From: Thermoplasmata archaeon
GTDB taxonomy: Archaea; Thermoplasmatota; Thermoplasmata; Lutacidiplasmatales; UBA184
Reading direction: 5' to 3'
Assembly: GCA_022750115.1 (NCBI GenBank)
Contig: JAKIWI010000007.1
Location: 1 to 64,000 of the forward strand
DNA: 64,000 nucleotides
Shown: positions 42,099 through 49,432 of the stretch, piece after piece
Position numbering within the stretch: position 1 is the first letter of the stretch
Layout of the letters: the number at the start of each line of letters is the position of its first letter
Made by a program: the position numbers and the translations under genes
The notes under the pieces: generated by a model
What the model was told of the DNA's origin: nothing
Seen by the model: only the letters and a program-made list of their open reading frames with translations
The model's database searches: none

Positions 42099-42121
42099 GG
42101 TCGCCCTCCTCCAATCGGTCG

Positions 42122-42484
42122 TTACGGAGTCGAACCGTCGGCGGCGACCGTCTCGCCGTCCCGACGGGGACGGCCCGAGGTCGCGGAGACCTGCTCGAGG
42201 CGCGTGCGGATGTACTCGCGAACCGCCGAGCGCACGGCGTCGTCGACGGAGACCGAGTTCCCCTCGCGGACGAACTCCTCGAGCTGGAGGTTGTCCTGTC
42301 GAGAGAGGTCGACGACGACCTTGCGGATGTTCGGCGGCGGGAGGTTCATCTCGATGAACCGCTCGAGCGCCTCTCGGATGGTGTCGGAGATCGTCGGCGT
42401 CTCTTTCGATTGCTGAATCACCTTCAGCTTCTCGAGGAGGTCCTGCGGGATTCGGACCGTGACCCGCTCCGAGGTGTCGACCAT
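42122..42484 (-). CDS. Tandem ribbon-helix-helix regulator (CdrS-like)
   Basis: A 120-residue protein with two RHH-like units: VTVRIPQDLLEKLKV..TISDTIREALERFIEM (about 7-46) and a second, RKVVVDLSRQDNLQLEEF..VSVDDAVRSAVREYI (about 54-93), then a polar tail. A single chain would carry two DNA-binding ribbons. It is directly upstream of ftsZ, as RHH protein CdrS is upstream of ftsZ2 in haloarchaea. ATG 42484 is taken as start; the frame extends to 42526, but that part overlaps the operator. Probably represses its own promoter and ftsZ. Confidence 0.82.
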   Translation of the reverse strand: MVDTSERVTVRIPQDLLEKLKVIQQSKETPTISDTIREALERFIEMNLPPPNIRKVVVDLSRQDNLQLEEFVREGNSVSVDDAVRSAVREYIRTRLEQVSATSGRPRRDGETVAADGSTP

Positions 42485-42487
42485 GAT

Positions 42488-42517
42488 TGTCAGACAGGAC
42501 TGCGCTTTTGTCTGACA
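42488..42517. promoter_or_regulatory. Paired TGTCNGACA operator for the RHH-ftsZ operon
   Basis: TGTCAGACA (42488-42496) and TGTCTGACA (42509-42517) are inverted copies 21 bp apart centre to centre, two helical turns. Each is itself a near-perfect 9-bp palindrome. The pair lies between the RHH ATG (42484) and a TATA-like TAGAAATACG (about 42538-42547, minus strand) and covers the likely transcription start. This suits two RHH dimers on one DNA face. Confidence 0.75.
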
Positions 42518-42716
42518 GTAACGCAAAGGACGTCGGACGTATTTCTATCTTCGCACGTGCCAGCCTGCGGGATTCTCCGCTGCGCCCGGGCGGAGTGGTC
42601 CGTGAGGTCGCCGCCTCAACGAACCGTGAGCGGAGGTTGTCTCCAAGGCCCGAAGGACATCGGAATGCTGGACGAGGGCGTCCGGTCGCGACCGCTCTGC
42701 CCGGGCGAACTCAGAG

Positions 42717-43733
42717 CTACCGGGCGGTTGGGGGCCTTGCGAGACCAACCATGTCCGGCGCACTGTGGTCGGTACCGATCGTGATGACGACCTTTCCGCG
42801 GGCGTGTTTCGCCTCCAGGTAACGGACCGCCTCGGGCACCTCCCGAAGTGGGTACCGTCGGTCGATGACCGGCACCACCTTTCCGGATTCGATCAGGCTC
42901 TTCAGGACGACCAATCCCTCCGAGTCGATCGGCTGGGTCTTGAGAGCGAAGGTCATCCCGCCGGCCCGCGAGGCAATCCGTCCCTTGAGCAGGATGCTCA
43001 GCATCCCGATCATGGTCGTGAATCCGACGACGATGCAGGTCCCGGTGGGATTCAAGGCGCGCCGGTACTCGGGAATCGTGTGATTCCCAACGACGTCGAT
43101 GATCAGGTCGTACCGCTTCCCGTCCTTCGTGAAGTCCGTCTGGGTGTAGTCGACGACATGGTCGGCGCCGAGGGAGCGTACGAGCTCCAAATTGGGGGTG
43201 CTACAGACGCCCGTAACTTCCGCTCCGAAGGACTTGGCGATTTGCACGGCGAAGGTCCCGACACCGCCCGCCGCACCGTTGATCAAGACCGTCTGTCCAG
43301 GTTGGACGTGCCCCATGTCCCGAAGGGCCTGCAGGGCGGTGATTCCGGAGATCGGAACGGTCGCCGCCGCGTCAAAGCTCAGGTTCGTCGGCTTGAGTTC
43401 GAGGGCATCCTCCGGAACGGTCAGGTATTCGGCGAAGCTGCCTCTCCGTTCCCCGTACACCTCGTCGCCGGCCCGAAACCGGGTGACGTCCTTTCCAAGC
43501 TCTTCGACCCGGCCGGCGAAGTCGACGCCCATTCTCCCGTCTTTTGGTCTCAGGAACCCGTGGGTCATCCGCGCGAGGATCGGCGCCCCCCGCATGACGT
43601 GCCAATCGAACGCGCTCGCGGAGGCCGATTGGACGCGGATGAGCACCTCGTTCCCTCTCGGGGTGGGCTTCTCGGTTTCTCGGAGCTGGAGAACCTCCGG
43701 CGGCCCGTAGCTTTCGTAAATGATCGCTTTCAC
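42717..43733 (-). CDS. NAD(P)-dependent quinone oxidoreductase-like (zinc-free MDR)
   Basis: A 338-residue medium-chain dehydrogenase/reductase. It starts KAIIYESYGPPEVLQLRE, lacks the zinc-binding His/Cys set, and has the Rossmann motif GAAGGVGTFAVQIAKSFGAEV near 154-172. It probably reduces quinones or enones with NADPH. GTG start at 43733 with GGGGGAC upstream. The longer open frame to 44099 is non-coding read-through. It lies convergent with nothing and stands about 190 nt from the RHH gene upstream on the plus coordinate. Confidence 0.85.
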   Translation of the reverse strand: MKAIIYESYGPPEVLQLRETEKPTPRGNEVLIRVQSASASAFDWHVMRGAPILARMTHGFLRPKDGRMGVDFAGRVEELGKDVTRFRAGDEVYGERRGSFAEYLTVPEDALELKPTNLSFDAAATVPISGITALQALRDMGHVQPGQTVLINGAAGGVGTFAVQIAKSFGAEVTGVCSTPNLELVRSLGADHVVDYTQTDFTKDGKRYDLIIDVVGNHTIPEYRRALNPTGTCIVVGFTTMIGMLSILLKGRIASRAGGMTFALKTQPIDSEGLVVLKSLIESGKVVPVIDRRYPLREVPEAVRYLEAKHARGKVVITIGTDHSAPDMVGLARPPTAR

Positions 43734-44190
43734 GCGCGTCCCCCAAAAAAGGCGGTCCGGACGCGAACCACGACGGAAGCAGGCGATAGAGCTTCGCTCG
43801 ATTGCCGATGACCGCGGGGACCACGCATCCGACCTCGGATCGATCGGTCGGTCAGCCACCCGACTCCTGTCCCGGGTTCGGATGAATGCTCCCGGTCGGC
43901 AGGGCAGAGTCCCGAATGGAGTTCGCAGCGGGGAACGTCCCCGCCGTCCCTCATGTGCCGCCGTACGATGGCGCGACGGCCTGCGAGCGTAGCTCCATTC
44001 GGACCGGGTGCCACCATCTCCGAGGTGGGATCGCATCCCATTCGACCCGGGCCGGGGTCTCCGAGAGGAAGACTCCTCGCGCCGGAGAAGTCCGCTCACC
44101 CGACCCGGGAGCGTGCCGAGGGCCCCGTCGTGTTGGGCCGCCTTGCCGGCCGTCGACTACTTGGCGTATGGCCCGCTCGGACACCCGGAC
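43734..44190. other. Intergenic region between divergent genes
   Basis: About 457 nt without a convincing gene. It holds two perfect hairpins, GCGGGGA-ACG-TCCCCGC (43928-43944) and TGGGAT-CGC-ATCCCA (44026-44040), and the divergent promoters: GCGTATGGC near 44164 is a candidate TATA box for the hydrolase. No tRNA cloverleaf was seen. The reading frames open here lack family similarity. Confidence 0.5.
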
Positions 44191-45054
44191 ATGGGGTTCG
44201 CCGATCCGTCCTCCGGTCGACGAGATTCGTACCGGACGCTCCCCCGGGCCCCGGTCGAGGGGACCCACCTCTGCTACGAGCGATCCGGACGTGGCTCCGT
44301 GGTCGTCCTGGTCCACGGCTTCTCCCTCGACCTTCGGATGTGGGATGCGCAGATGCCCGCGCTCCTCCCTCGATTCCAAGTCCTGCGCTACGACATGCGG
44401 GGATTCGGAAGGTCCGACCTGCCGAGCGGAGCTTACAGTGCAACCGACGACCTGCGCGCGCTCCTCGACCACCTCGAGGTAGCGAAGGTCGATCTGGTCG
44501 GTCTGTCGGCCGGTGGCCTCGTGGCGCTCCAGTTCGCCGTCCAGTACCCGGATCGTGTCCATCGCCTCGTTCTCGTGGATTCCTCCCTCGACGGCTTCGA
44601 GTGGAGCCAGGAGTTCAACGAAAGCTGGGAGCGCATGGAGCTCGCCGCTCGGACCGAGGGTGTCGATGCGGGTCGACGGCTGTGGCTCGCCCACCCACTG
44701 TTCGCAGCCGCGAGGGAATCGCCGACGGTTCGCGACCGGCTCGGCGAGATCGTCGGAGACTACTCGGGCTGGCACTTGGTGCACGAGGAGTTCGCGCAAG
44801 GCGTGAAGCCGCCCGCGTCGGAGCAACTGGCGTCCGTTCGCGCCCCGACGTTGGTGATGGTCGGGGAACGCGATCTCCCCGACTTCCGAGAAATCTCCCT
44901 CCGTCTCGGGAAAGGAATTCCGGGCGCGCGCCTGGTCGTCGTTCCGGGCGCCGGCCACATGCTGAACATGGAGGCGCCGGAAACGTTCAATCACCTGCTC
45001 GTCGACTTCCTGGGCGCGAGTCCCGCCAACGAGGGTTCGTCGCGCTCCCGCTAG
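44191..45054 (+). CDS. Alpha/beta hydrolase
   Basis: A 287-residue alpha/beta-hydrolase-fold enzyme. The oxyanion segment VHGFSLDLRMW is near 41-51, the nucleophile Ser is S106 in GLSAGG, the acid Asp is in VGERDLPDF near 236, and the His is in PGAGHMLNMEAPE near 262. The class cannot be narrowed from sequence (ester, lactone or peroxidase-like substrates). ATG 44191 is preferred; a TATA-like GCGTATGGC about 27 nt upstream fits leaderless initiation. An open frame extends upstream to 44008 but would add low-complexity residues. Confidence 0.88.
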   Translation: MGFADPSSGRRDSYRTLPRAPVEGTHLCYERSGRGSVVVLVHGFSLDLRMWDAQMPALLPRFQVLRYDMRGFGRSDLPSGAYSATDDLRALLDHLEVAKVDLVGLSAGGLVALQFAVQYPDRVHRLVLVDSSLDGFEWSQEFNESWERMELAARTEGVDAGRRLWLAHPLFAAARESPTVRDRLGEIVGDYSGWHLVHEEFAQGVKPPASEQLASVRAPTLVMVGERDLPDFREISLRLGKGIPGARLVVVPGAGHMLNMEAPETFNHLLVDFLGASPANEGSSRSR

Positions 45055-45157
45055 GCTGACGCGGTTTCGCCGCCGCTCGGGGCACCCGCTCAACCGAAGG
45101 TTCGCGGCCCCGTGTCGCGCCGACGGGCGGGACGAGGGGCGAGCGCGACGGGCGAGG

Positions 45158-45167
45158 GTTGATATCC
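45158..45167 (+). promoter_or_regulatory. TATA-like box for the gene at 45191
   Basis: GTTGATATCC lies 24-33 nt before the ATG at 45191, with no SD near it. It fits a leaderless transcript. Confidence 0.5.
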
Positions 45168-45190
45168 CCCGGCATCGGAGTTCGGCCCGT

Positions 45191-45874
45191 ATGGAATCCT
45201 CAGGGCGGCTTCGGCTCTCCCTCGAGGACCTGCGCCCGGCGACGCTGGACGGGATCGTTGAACAGGCCGGCGCCATCGCTCGACTCGACCGCATCGCGCG
45301 CGCGGTTACGGCCGGCCGTCTCCTGCCGCCCAACCTCTTGTTCCACGGTCCGCCGGGCGTTGGCAAGACCACCGCGGCGCGCGCCTACGCGCGGGCGATT
45401 CTCGGGGAGGCGTGGGAGTTCAGCTTCCACCAGCTCGACGCCTCGGACGACCGGAGCCTCGAGGTCCTGCGGGGTCGAATCGTCCCGCAGACCCGAACGG
45501 CCCCGATTCGGAATGCCGCACTGAGGATATTCTTCTTCGACGAGGCTGACGCTCTGACCGCAGAGGAGCAGGGAGCGTTGCGGCCGGCCCTCGAAGGGGG
45601 GGATGGCACGACCGTGATGATCCTCGCCTGCAATCGGCTGAACCGGATCGCCGAGCCGATCCAGTCCCGCTGCACCGTCCTCGAGTTCGGCCCGGTCTCG
45701 GAGGCAGGAATTCGTCGCATCCTCGCCGATGCGATCCCCAAGCTCGGGATCCGGATCGAGGACGCCACCGTCCAGTCGGTCGTAACGCGCTCGAATCACT
45801 CACCGAGGGAGGCGATCCGTCTCCTCCTCGAGGAGGCAGCATTCGTCTCGCTCGATTCCACCGAGCGGACCTGA
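45191..45874 (+). CDS. Short clamp-loader (RFC small subunit)-like ATPase
   Basis: A 227-residue AAA+ protein resembling replication factor C small subunit: Walker A GPPGVGKTTAA near 53-63, Walker B IFFFDEADAL near 112-121, and the SRC arginine-finger motif in IQSRCTVLEF near 160-165. The lid domain is present but the C-terminal collar domain that forms the RFC ring (about 100 residues) is absent, so it is shorter than the family's roughly 320. It may be a paralogue working with another subunit, or a loader for a different partner. No frameshift is visible. Start ATG at 45191. Confidence 0.8.
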   Translation: MESSGRLRLSLEDLRPATLDGIVEQAGAIARLDRIARAVTAGRLLPPNLLFHGPPGVGKTTAARAYARAILGEAWEFSFHQLDASDDRSLEVLRGRIVPQTRTAPIRNAALRIFFFDEADALTAEEQGALRPALEGGDGTTVMILACNRLNRIAEPIQSRCTVLEFGPVSEAGIRRILADAIPKLGIRIEDATVQSVVTRSNHSPREAIRLLLEEAAFVSLDSTERT

Positions 45875-45983
45875 GGGACGCTCGGCTCGGGCCGGCCAAC
45901 GACCGATGCCGCGGGAGATGGGGCTACCGCCACCCGGAGGGGATAGCGATAAGCAGGCCGGCGCCGAGTCGCGACGAGGTCCA

Positions 45984-46553
45984 ATGACGAAGTCATCCGA
46001 GACGCCCCTGCGCACGGAGACCGCGACGCTCGGCGGGGGCTGCTTCTGGTGCACGGAGGCCGTGTTCCGCGAGGTGAACGGGGTCGTCGACGTCCTGCCG
46101 GGCTACGCCGGGGGAGCGACGAAGAATCCGTCGTACGAGGAAGTGTGCGGGGGCGGCACCGGGCACGCCGAGGTCGTCCAGGTCACTTTCGCGCCAGACG
46201 TCCTCTCCTACCGCGACGTCCTCGAGGTCTTCTTCTCCACGCACGACCCAACGACCCAGGATCGCCAGGGCGGCGACGTCGGGACCCAGTATCGGTCGGC
46301 GGTGATGTATAACTCTCCGGAACAACGCGCCGTCGCCGAAGGGATCGTCACGGAGTTGAACGCGAACCTTTCCTGGGGCAAGAAGGTCGTTACGCAAGTG
46401 GTGCCGCTGGCGACGTTCTACCCGGCCGAGGAGTACCACCGACGGTACTTTGAGCGAAACCCAGAACGAGGGTACTGCCAGATGGTCATCGCGCCAAAGA
46501 TGCTGAAGTTTCGCAAGAAATACTCGGAGCGCCTGCGTCCCGCGCCCGGGTAG
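45984..46553 (+). CDS. msrA: Peptide methionine sulfoxide reductase A
   Basis: A 189-residue repair enzyme that reduces methionine-S-sulfoxide in proteins. The catalytic Cys is C20 in GGGCFWCTEAVF, with the usual GYAGG and the YHRRYFERNPERGYCQ C-terminal part supplying a likely resolving Cys. ATG 45984 is chosen because the family starts about 15 residues before GGCFW; an in-frame ATG at 45906 lies above a TATA-like AGCGATAAGC (about 45946). No MsrB neighbour. Separated from the clamp-loader-like gene by 109 nt. Confidence 0.92.
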   Translation: MTKSSETPLRTETATLGGGCFWCTEAVFREVNGVVDVLPGYAGGATKNPSYEEVCGGGTGHAEVVQVTFAPDVLSYRDVLEVFFSTHDPTTQDRQGGDVGTQYRSAVMYNSPEQRAVAEGIVTELNANLSWGKKVVTQVVPLATFYPAEEYHRRYFERNPERGYCQMVIAPKMLKFRKKYSERLRPAPG

Positions 46554-46797
46554 TGCGGTCGTCGGCGCGTGCCCGGGCGACGAAATGGTCCTCGGGCCGC
46601 TCGCGACCGAACGCGGAGGGCCGCAGCCCCCGCCGCCCCGTCGGGCACGTGGCGGCTGACCTTGTGACTTCGCCGAGCCACAACAGGGGCTCAAACCCTC
46701 GCTCCCGGGTGGCCTTCCCGTGCGGAGCGATCCCCGGGCTGACCACGGGATCCCGAATACGTCCTCCCACCGCGGCCTCTCGTCGGCGGGGCGAGGG

Positions 46798-47271
46798 ATG
46801 GTCGCGCTCCGCCTCGGGTTCGGCGCGATCTGGGCGCTCAACCTCGTCTTCATCCTCGATCCGGCGAACCAATTCTTCTCGACATTCGGAGCGACGGCGA
46901 GTTCCTACGCTCCCGCCTCGATCGTCGGCGCCGGATTCCCGACGTTCGTCGCCGCCCACCCCGCTGTCTTCTCCGCGCTGATCGCGGGTGTGACGGTCTA
47001 CCTGGCGATCGCATTCCTCCTCGGCCTCACGACCCGGATCGCGTGCCTGGTCGGGGGCGGGTTCGCGGCCCTCCTCCTGGTCTCGCAGTTCAACGGGACG
47101 TTCCTGATCCCGGGAGGCACCGACGTCGGGCCGATGCCCCTCTACCTGGCCGCGTACGCCGCCCTTCTTGTCGGGCAAGCGCAACGGTACTGGTCCCTCG
47201 ACGAGTGGATTGCGGGCCACGGCCTCCACTCACGGCTTCCGAGTCTCGTTCGCTCGGCAGGTCCCCACTGA
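46798..47271 (+). CDS. DoxX-like membrane protein
   Basis: A 157-residue protein with four membrane helices: about 2-18, 49-75, 77-97 and 112-130, in the arrangement of the DoxX/DoxD family. The start VALRLGFGAIWALNLVFI and the FLLGLTTRIACLVGGGF loop fit. Family members are linked to quinone or thiol redox in membranes, but the function here is not established. ATG 46798, with GGGGCGAGGG upstream; the open frame begins earlier at 46720 but lacks hydrophobic content there. The 244 nt before it hold no clear gene. Confidence 0.65.
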   Translation: MVALRLGFGAIWALNLVFILDPANQFFSTFGATASSYAPASIVGAGFPTFVAAHPAVFSALIAGVTVYLAIAFLLGLTTRIACLVGGGFAALLLVSQFNGTFLIPGGTDVGPMPLYLAAYAALLVGQAQRYWSLDEWIAGHGLHSRLPSLVRSAGPH

Positions 47272-47597
47272 GTCCGATCTGCCCCCTCGAACACCCGCAA
47301 GGTCGCCTCACGGGGGAGGGCCCCGGCGCCTGCGGAGGGCGCCAGCGCGGGTCGGCAACGGGACCCACCGCGACCTCTTCCCCCGCGCTCCGGGCAACGA
47401 AGGTCGCGAGCGGTCTCCGACTGCGAACCTGGTTAACGTGTCCCCGCCCCATCGGAGCAGCGGGTTTCCGCCGGGCCACTGGTAGCCTCGGGAACAGCCT
47501 CTCGAACAATGGCCACGCAGGGCGGAACGGGTTGGACGACCCCGTCTCGGGGTCCCCGGACGGGGTCGGGTGCGCTGGGTGAGCGGTGCCCGAGCGA
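47272..47597. other. Intergenic region without gene
   Basis: About 326 nt between convergent genes. Apart from the large hairpin at its right side no feature is convincing. A short AT-containing patch (CTGGTTAACG, near 47440) is the only promoter-like sequence. No tRNA cloverleaf or conserved ORF was seen. Confidence 0.5.
47537..47568. terminator. 32-bp near-perfect palindrome, likely hairpin
   Basis: CGACCCCGTC and GACGGGGTCG are perfect 10-bp arms around TCGGGGTCCCCG, which is itself self-complementary. It lies 30 nt beyond the stop of the minus-strand secreted protein, in the position of a transcription terminator. No T-run follows, so a role in RNA stability or protein binding is also possible. 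Confidence 0.5.
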
Positions 47598-48959
47598 TCA
47601 AACCACCGCGAAGTTGAGGAACACGTTCGTCGGCAGATCGCCCGACGCCTCACCGAGGGCTTGCGCGTGCCCGAGCGCCGCGACCGAGACGATCCCGGAC
47701 TCGCCGAAGGCGGTGATCGTCGGCCAGGCGCTCGCGTTCGTGACGAGCACGACCACGACGTTCCACCAGGTGTCGGCGTGGCCCGCCATGGTTCCGATCA
47801 GGTGGTCGTGGCCCGGGAGCGGCACGGTGCCCAGCCCGGGAACCCGGATCGTCGCGGGGTGGTCCCAGCAGACCTGGACGTTCGCGGGGGCGCAGTGCAG
47901 CTGGATCCCGTACGCCGCCGGGTCGTAGGCGGGAGCGTACGGAGTTCCCGACGGTCCCCACCACGGCACGAGCACGTAGAACGGATGGATCGTGCGCTGG
48001 GGGGCCGGGAACGACGCCGCGTTCACGCCGAGGGCAGCGGGGTTGAACAGCGGCTGGGACCCGTAGGACGAGTTGAACGTCGCCTTGGTCCCGACGTAGT
48101 AGCCCTGCTCGTAGACGGTCTGGACGACCTTTCCGTCGAACAGCGACGGCATCGTCCGCAGGGTCGACAGGATCGGCGAGGGCGGGGCGGTGCTGCCGGG
48201 CCCGCTCGGGACGACGACGCGGAAGTTCAGGAAGACATTCGTCGGCAGGTCGTGGGACGACCGGCCGGTCTTCTGCGCCGCGAACAGGTCGCCGAGCGAG
48301 GTGATCCCGGTCCAGCCGGACGCCGAGTGCGTCGGCCAGGCGCTCTGGTTGAAGATCAGGTCGACGGCGATGTTCCACCAGATGTCGTTCCCCGATGCGT
48401 TTGAGGCGATCAGGTGGTCATGCCCGGGCAGGGGCACGACGCCGAGGCCGGGGACGAAGATCGTCGCGGGGTGGTCGAAGCAGATCTGGACGGTCGCGGG
48501 GGCGCAGTGCTGCTGGATACCGTAGGAGGCGGGGTTGTAGGCCGGCGCGTAGGGCGCGCTCGACGGTCCCCACCACGGGACCAGGACCCAGAGGGTCCGA
48601 TTGGAATGGGTCGACGGGAACGTCGTGGCGTTCATCCCGATCTCGGCCTGGCTGAACAGCGGCTCCGGCCCGTAGCTCGAGTGGTAGGTGACATTCCCTC
48701 CGACGAAGTAGCCCTGCTCGTAGACGGTCTGCACGACCTGGTGGTCAAGGAACGCGGGCATCAGCGCGGACTCCCGCAGCAGCTGTCCCGCCGGCGTCAT
48801 CGGAGCTCCTCGCGGCGCCACGGCTCCCGCCGAAGCACCGGGGATCACCATCACCGCCAGCACGATCACCGTCAACGCGCTCAGTCCCAATCCCACTCGT
48901 CGACTCCCGAGTCGTTTGAAGGCCCACACGGGCGGGAGGACCCCGGACCGGGGTATCAT
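47598..48959 (-). CDS. Secreted protein of two tandem unrecognised domains
   Basis: A 453-residue protein: signal peptide (about 15-45), then two near-identical units of about 185 residues (about 70-255 and 270-453). Each runs VVQTVYEQGY, SSYG-PLF, VLVPWWGPS-PYAPAY, a Cys pair (HCAPA and C-DHPATI), PLPGHDHLI, WWN, SAWPT and DLPTNVFLNF. The H-x-D-H-like HDH and Cys pair are the best candidates for a metal site. About half the residues match between copies, pointing to an internal duplication. I do not recognise the fold. ATG 48959 lacks an SD. It faces DoxX convergently and has a hairpin after its stop. Confidence 0.85.
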   Translation of the reverse strand: MIPRSGVLPPVWAFKRLGSRRVGLGLSALTVIVLAVMVIPGASAGAVAPRGAPMTPAGQLLRESALMPAFLDHQVVQTVYEQGYFVGGNVTYHSSYGPEPLFSQAEIGMNATTFPSTHSNRTLWVLVPWWGPSSAPYAPAYNPASYGIQQHCAPATVQICFDHPATIFVPGLGVVPLPGHDHLIASNASGNDIWWNIAVDLIFNQSAWPTHSASGWTGITSLGDLFAAQKTGRSSHDLPTNVFLNFRVVVPSGPGSTAPPSPILSTLRTMPSLFDGKVVQTVYEQGYYVGTKATFNSSYGSQPLFNPAALGVNAASFPAPQRTIHPFYVLVPWWGPSGTPYAPAYDPAAYGIQLHCAPANVQVCWDHPATIRVPGLGTVPLPGHDHLIGTMAGHADTWWNVVVVLVTNASAWPTITAFGESGIVSVAALGHAQALGEASGDLPTNVFLNFAVV

Positions 48960-49012
48960 GGTCTGTTGTGGCGCGAGAAGACAACAAGCTTCCGGCGGGT
49001 TCCGGCGCCCAG

Positions 49013-49384
49013 TCAGGCGTTCGGAACGATGAACAGGATCCCGGCCACCAGCGTGAGGAGGAACCCGATCACGACGAGAATTCCGCCGCCGAGGAGGATG
49101 AGCCCGACGAGGCTCACGACGACGATCACGGCGCCGCCGGCGAGTCGGTAGTCAACCCGGTGGGAGCCCGCCAGTACGACGAAGAAAAGGAGCAGGATCG
49201 CGATGACGAACTGTTCGAGGGCGAGCGCCGTCGCGCCGAGACCCTCGAGGAACGAGCGGTGGACCGCGGCGAACAGCACGCCGAGAAAGAACGTGAACAC
49301 CGAGCCGAGGATCAGGAGGAGACCCCCGACGAAGCCGAGCGTTCGGGCGAGCCCTTTCGACCGGATGTTCCCGACCTCCCGCAC
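49013..49384 (-). CDS. Four-helix membrane protein
   Basis: A 123-residue protein with four membrane helices (about 14-35, 52-70, 80-100, 103-120). Its Gly/Leu/Val-rich composition and size resemble the 108-residue protein at 58287; both may belong to one small archaeal membrane family. GTG start at 49384, short charged N-terminus (REVGNIRSKG). The secreted-domain gene is downstream by 53 nt. Function unknown. Confidence 0.65.
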   Translation of the reverse strand: MREVGNIRSKGLARTLGFVGGLLLILGSVFTFFLGVLFAAVHRSFLEGLGATALALEQFVIAILLLFFVVLAGSHRVDYRLAGGAVIVVVSLVGLILLGGGILVVIGFLLTLVAGILFIVPNA

Positions 49385-49432
49385 CGTCGGAACGCCCCGT
49401 CCCGCTTAATCCCGTCGACGGGAGAGGCGACG

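Noticed and set aside
40996-42114. 372-codon minus-strand ORF from TTG 42114
   Set aside because: It is one frame off the clear FtsZ sequence and is Arg/Pro-rich, typical of a GC-rich shadow frame.
42122-42145. T-arm-like GGTTCGACTCC near the end of the RHH gene
   Set aside because: Inside a coding region, stem pairs only four of five, and no cloverleaf surrounds it.
46600-46720. tRNA-like fragment on the minus strand (GGTTTGAGCC)
   Set aside because: The T-arm stem does not pair properly and no anticodon or acceptor stem could be drawn.
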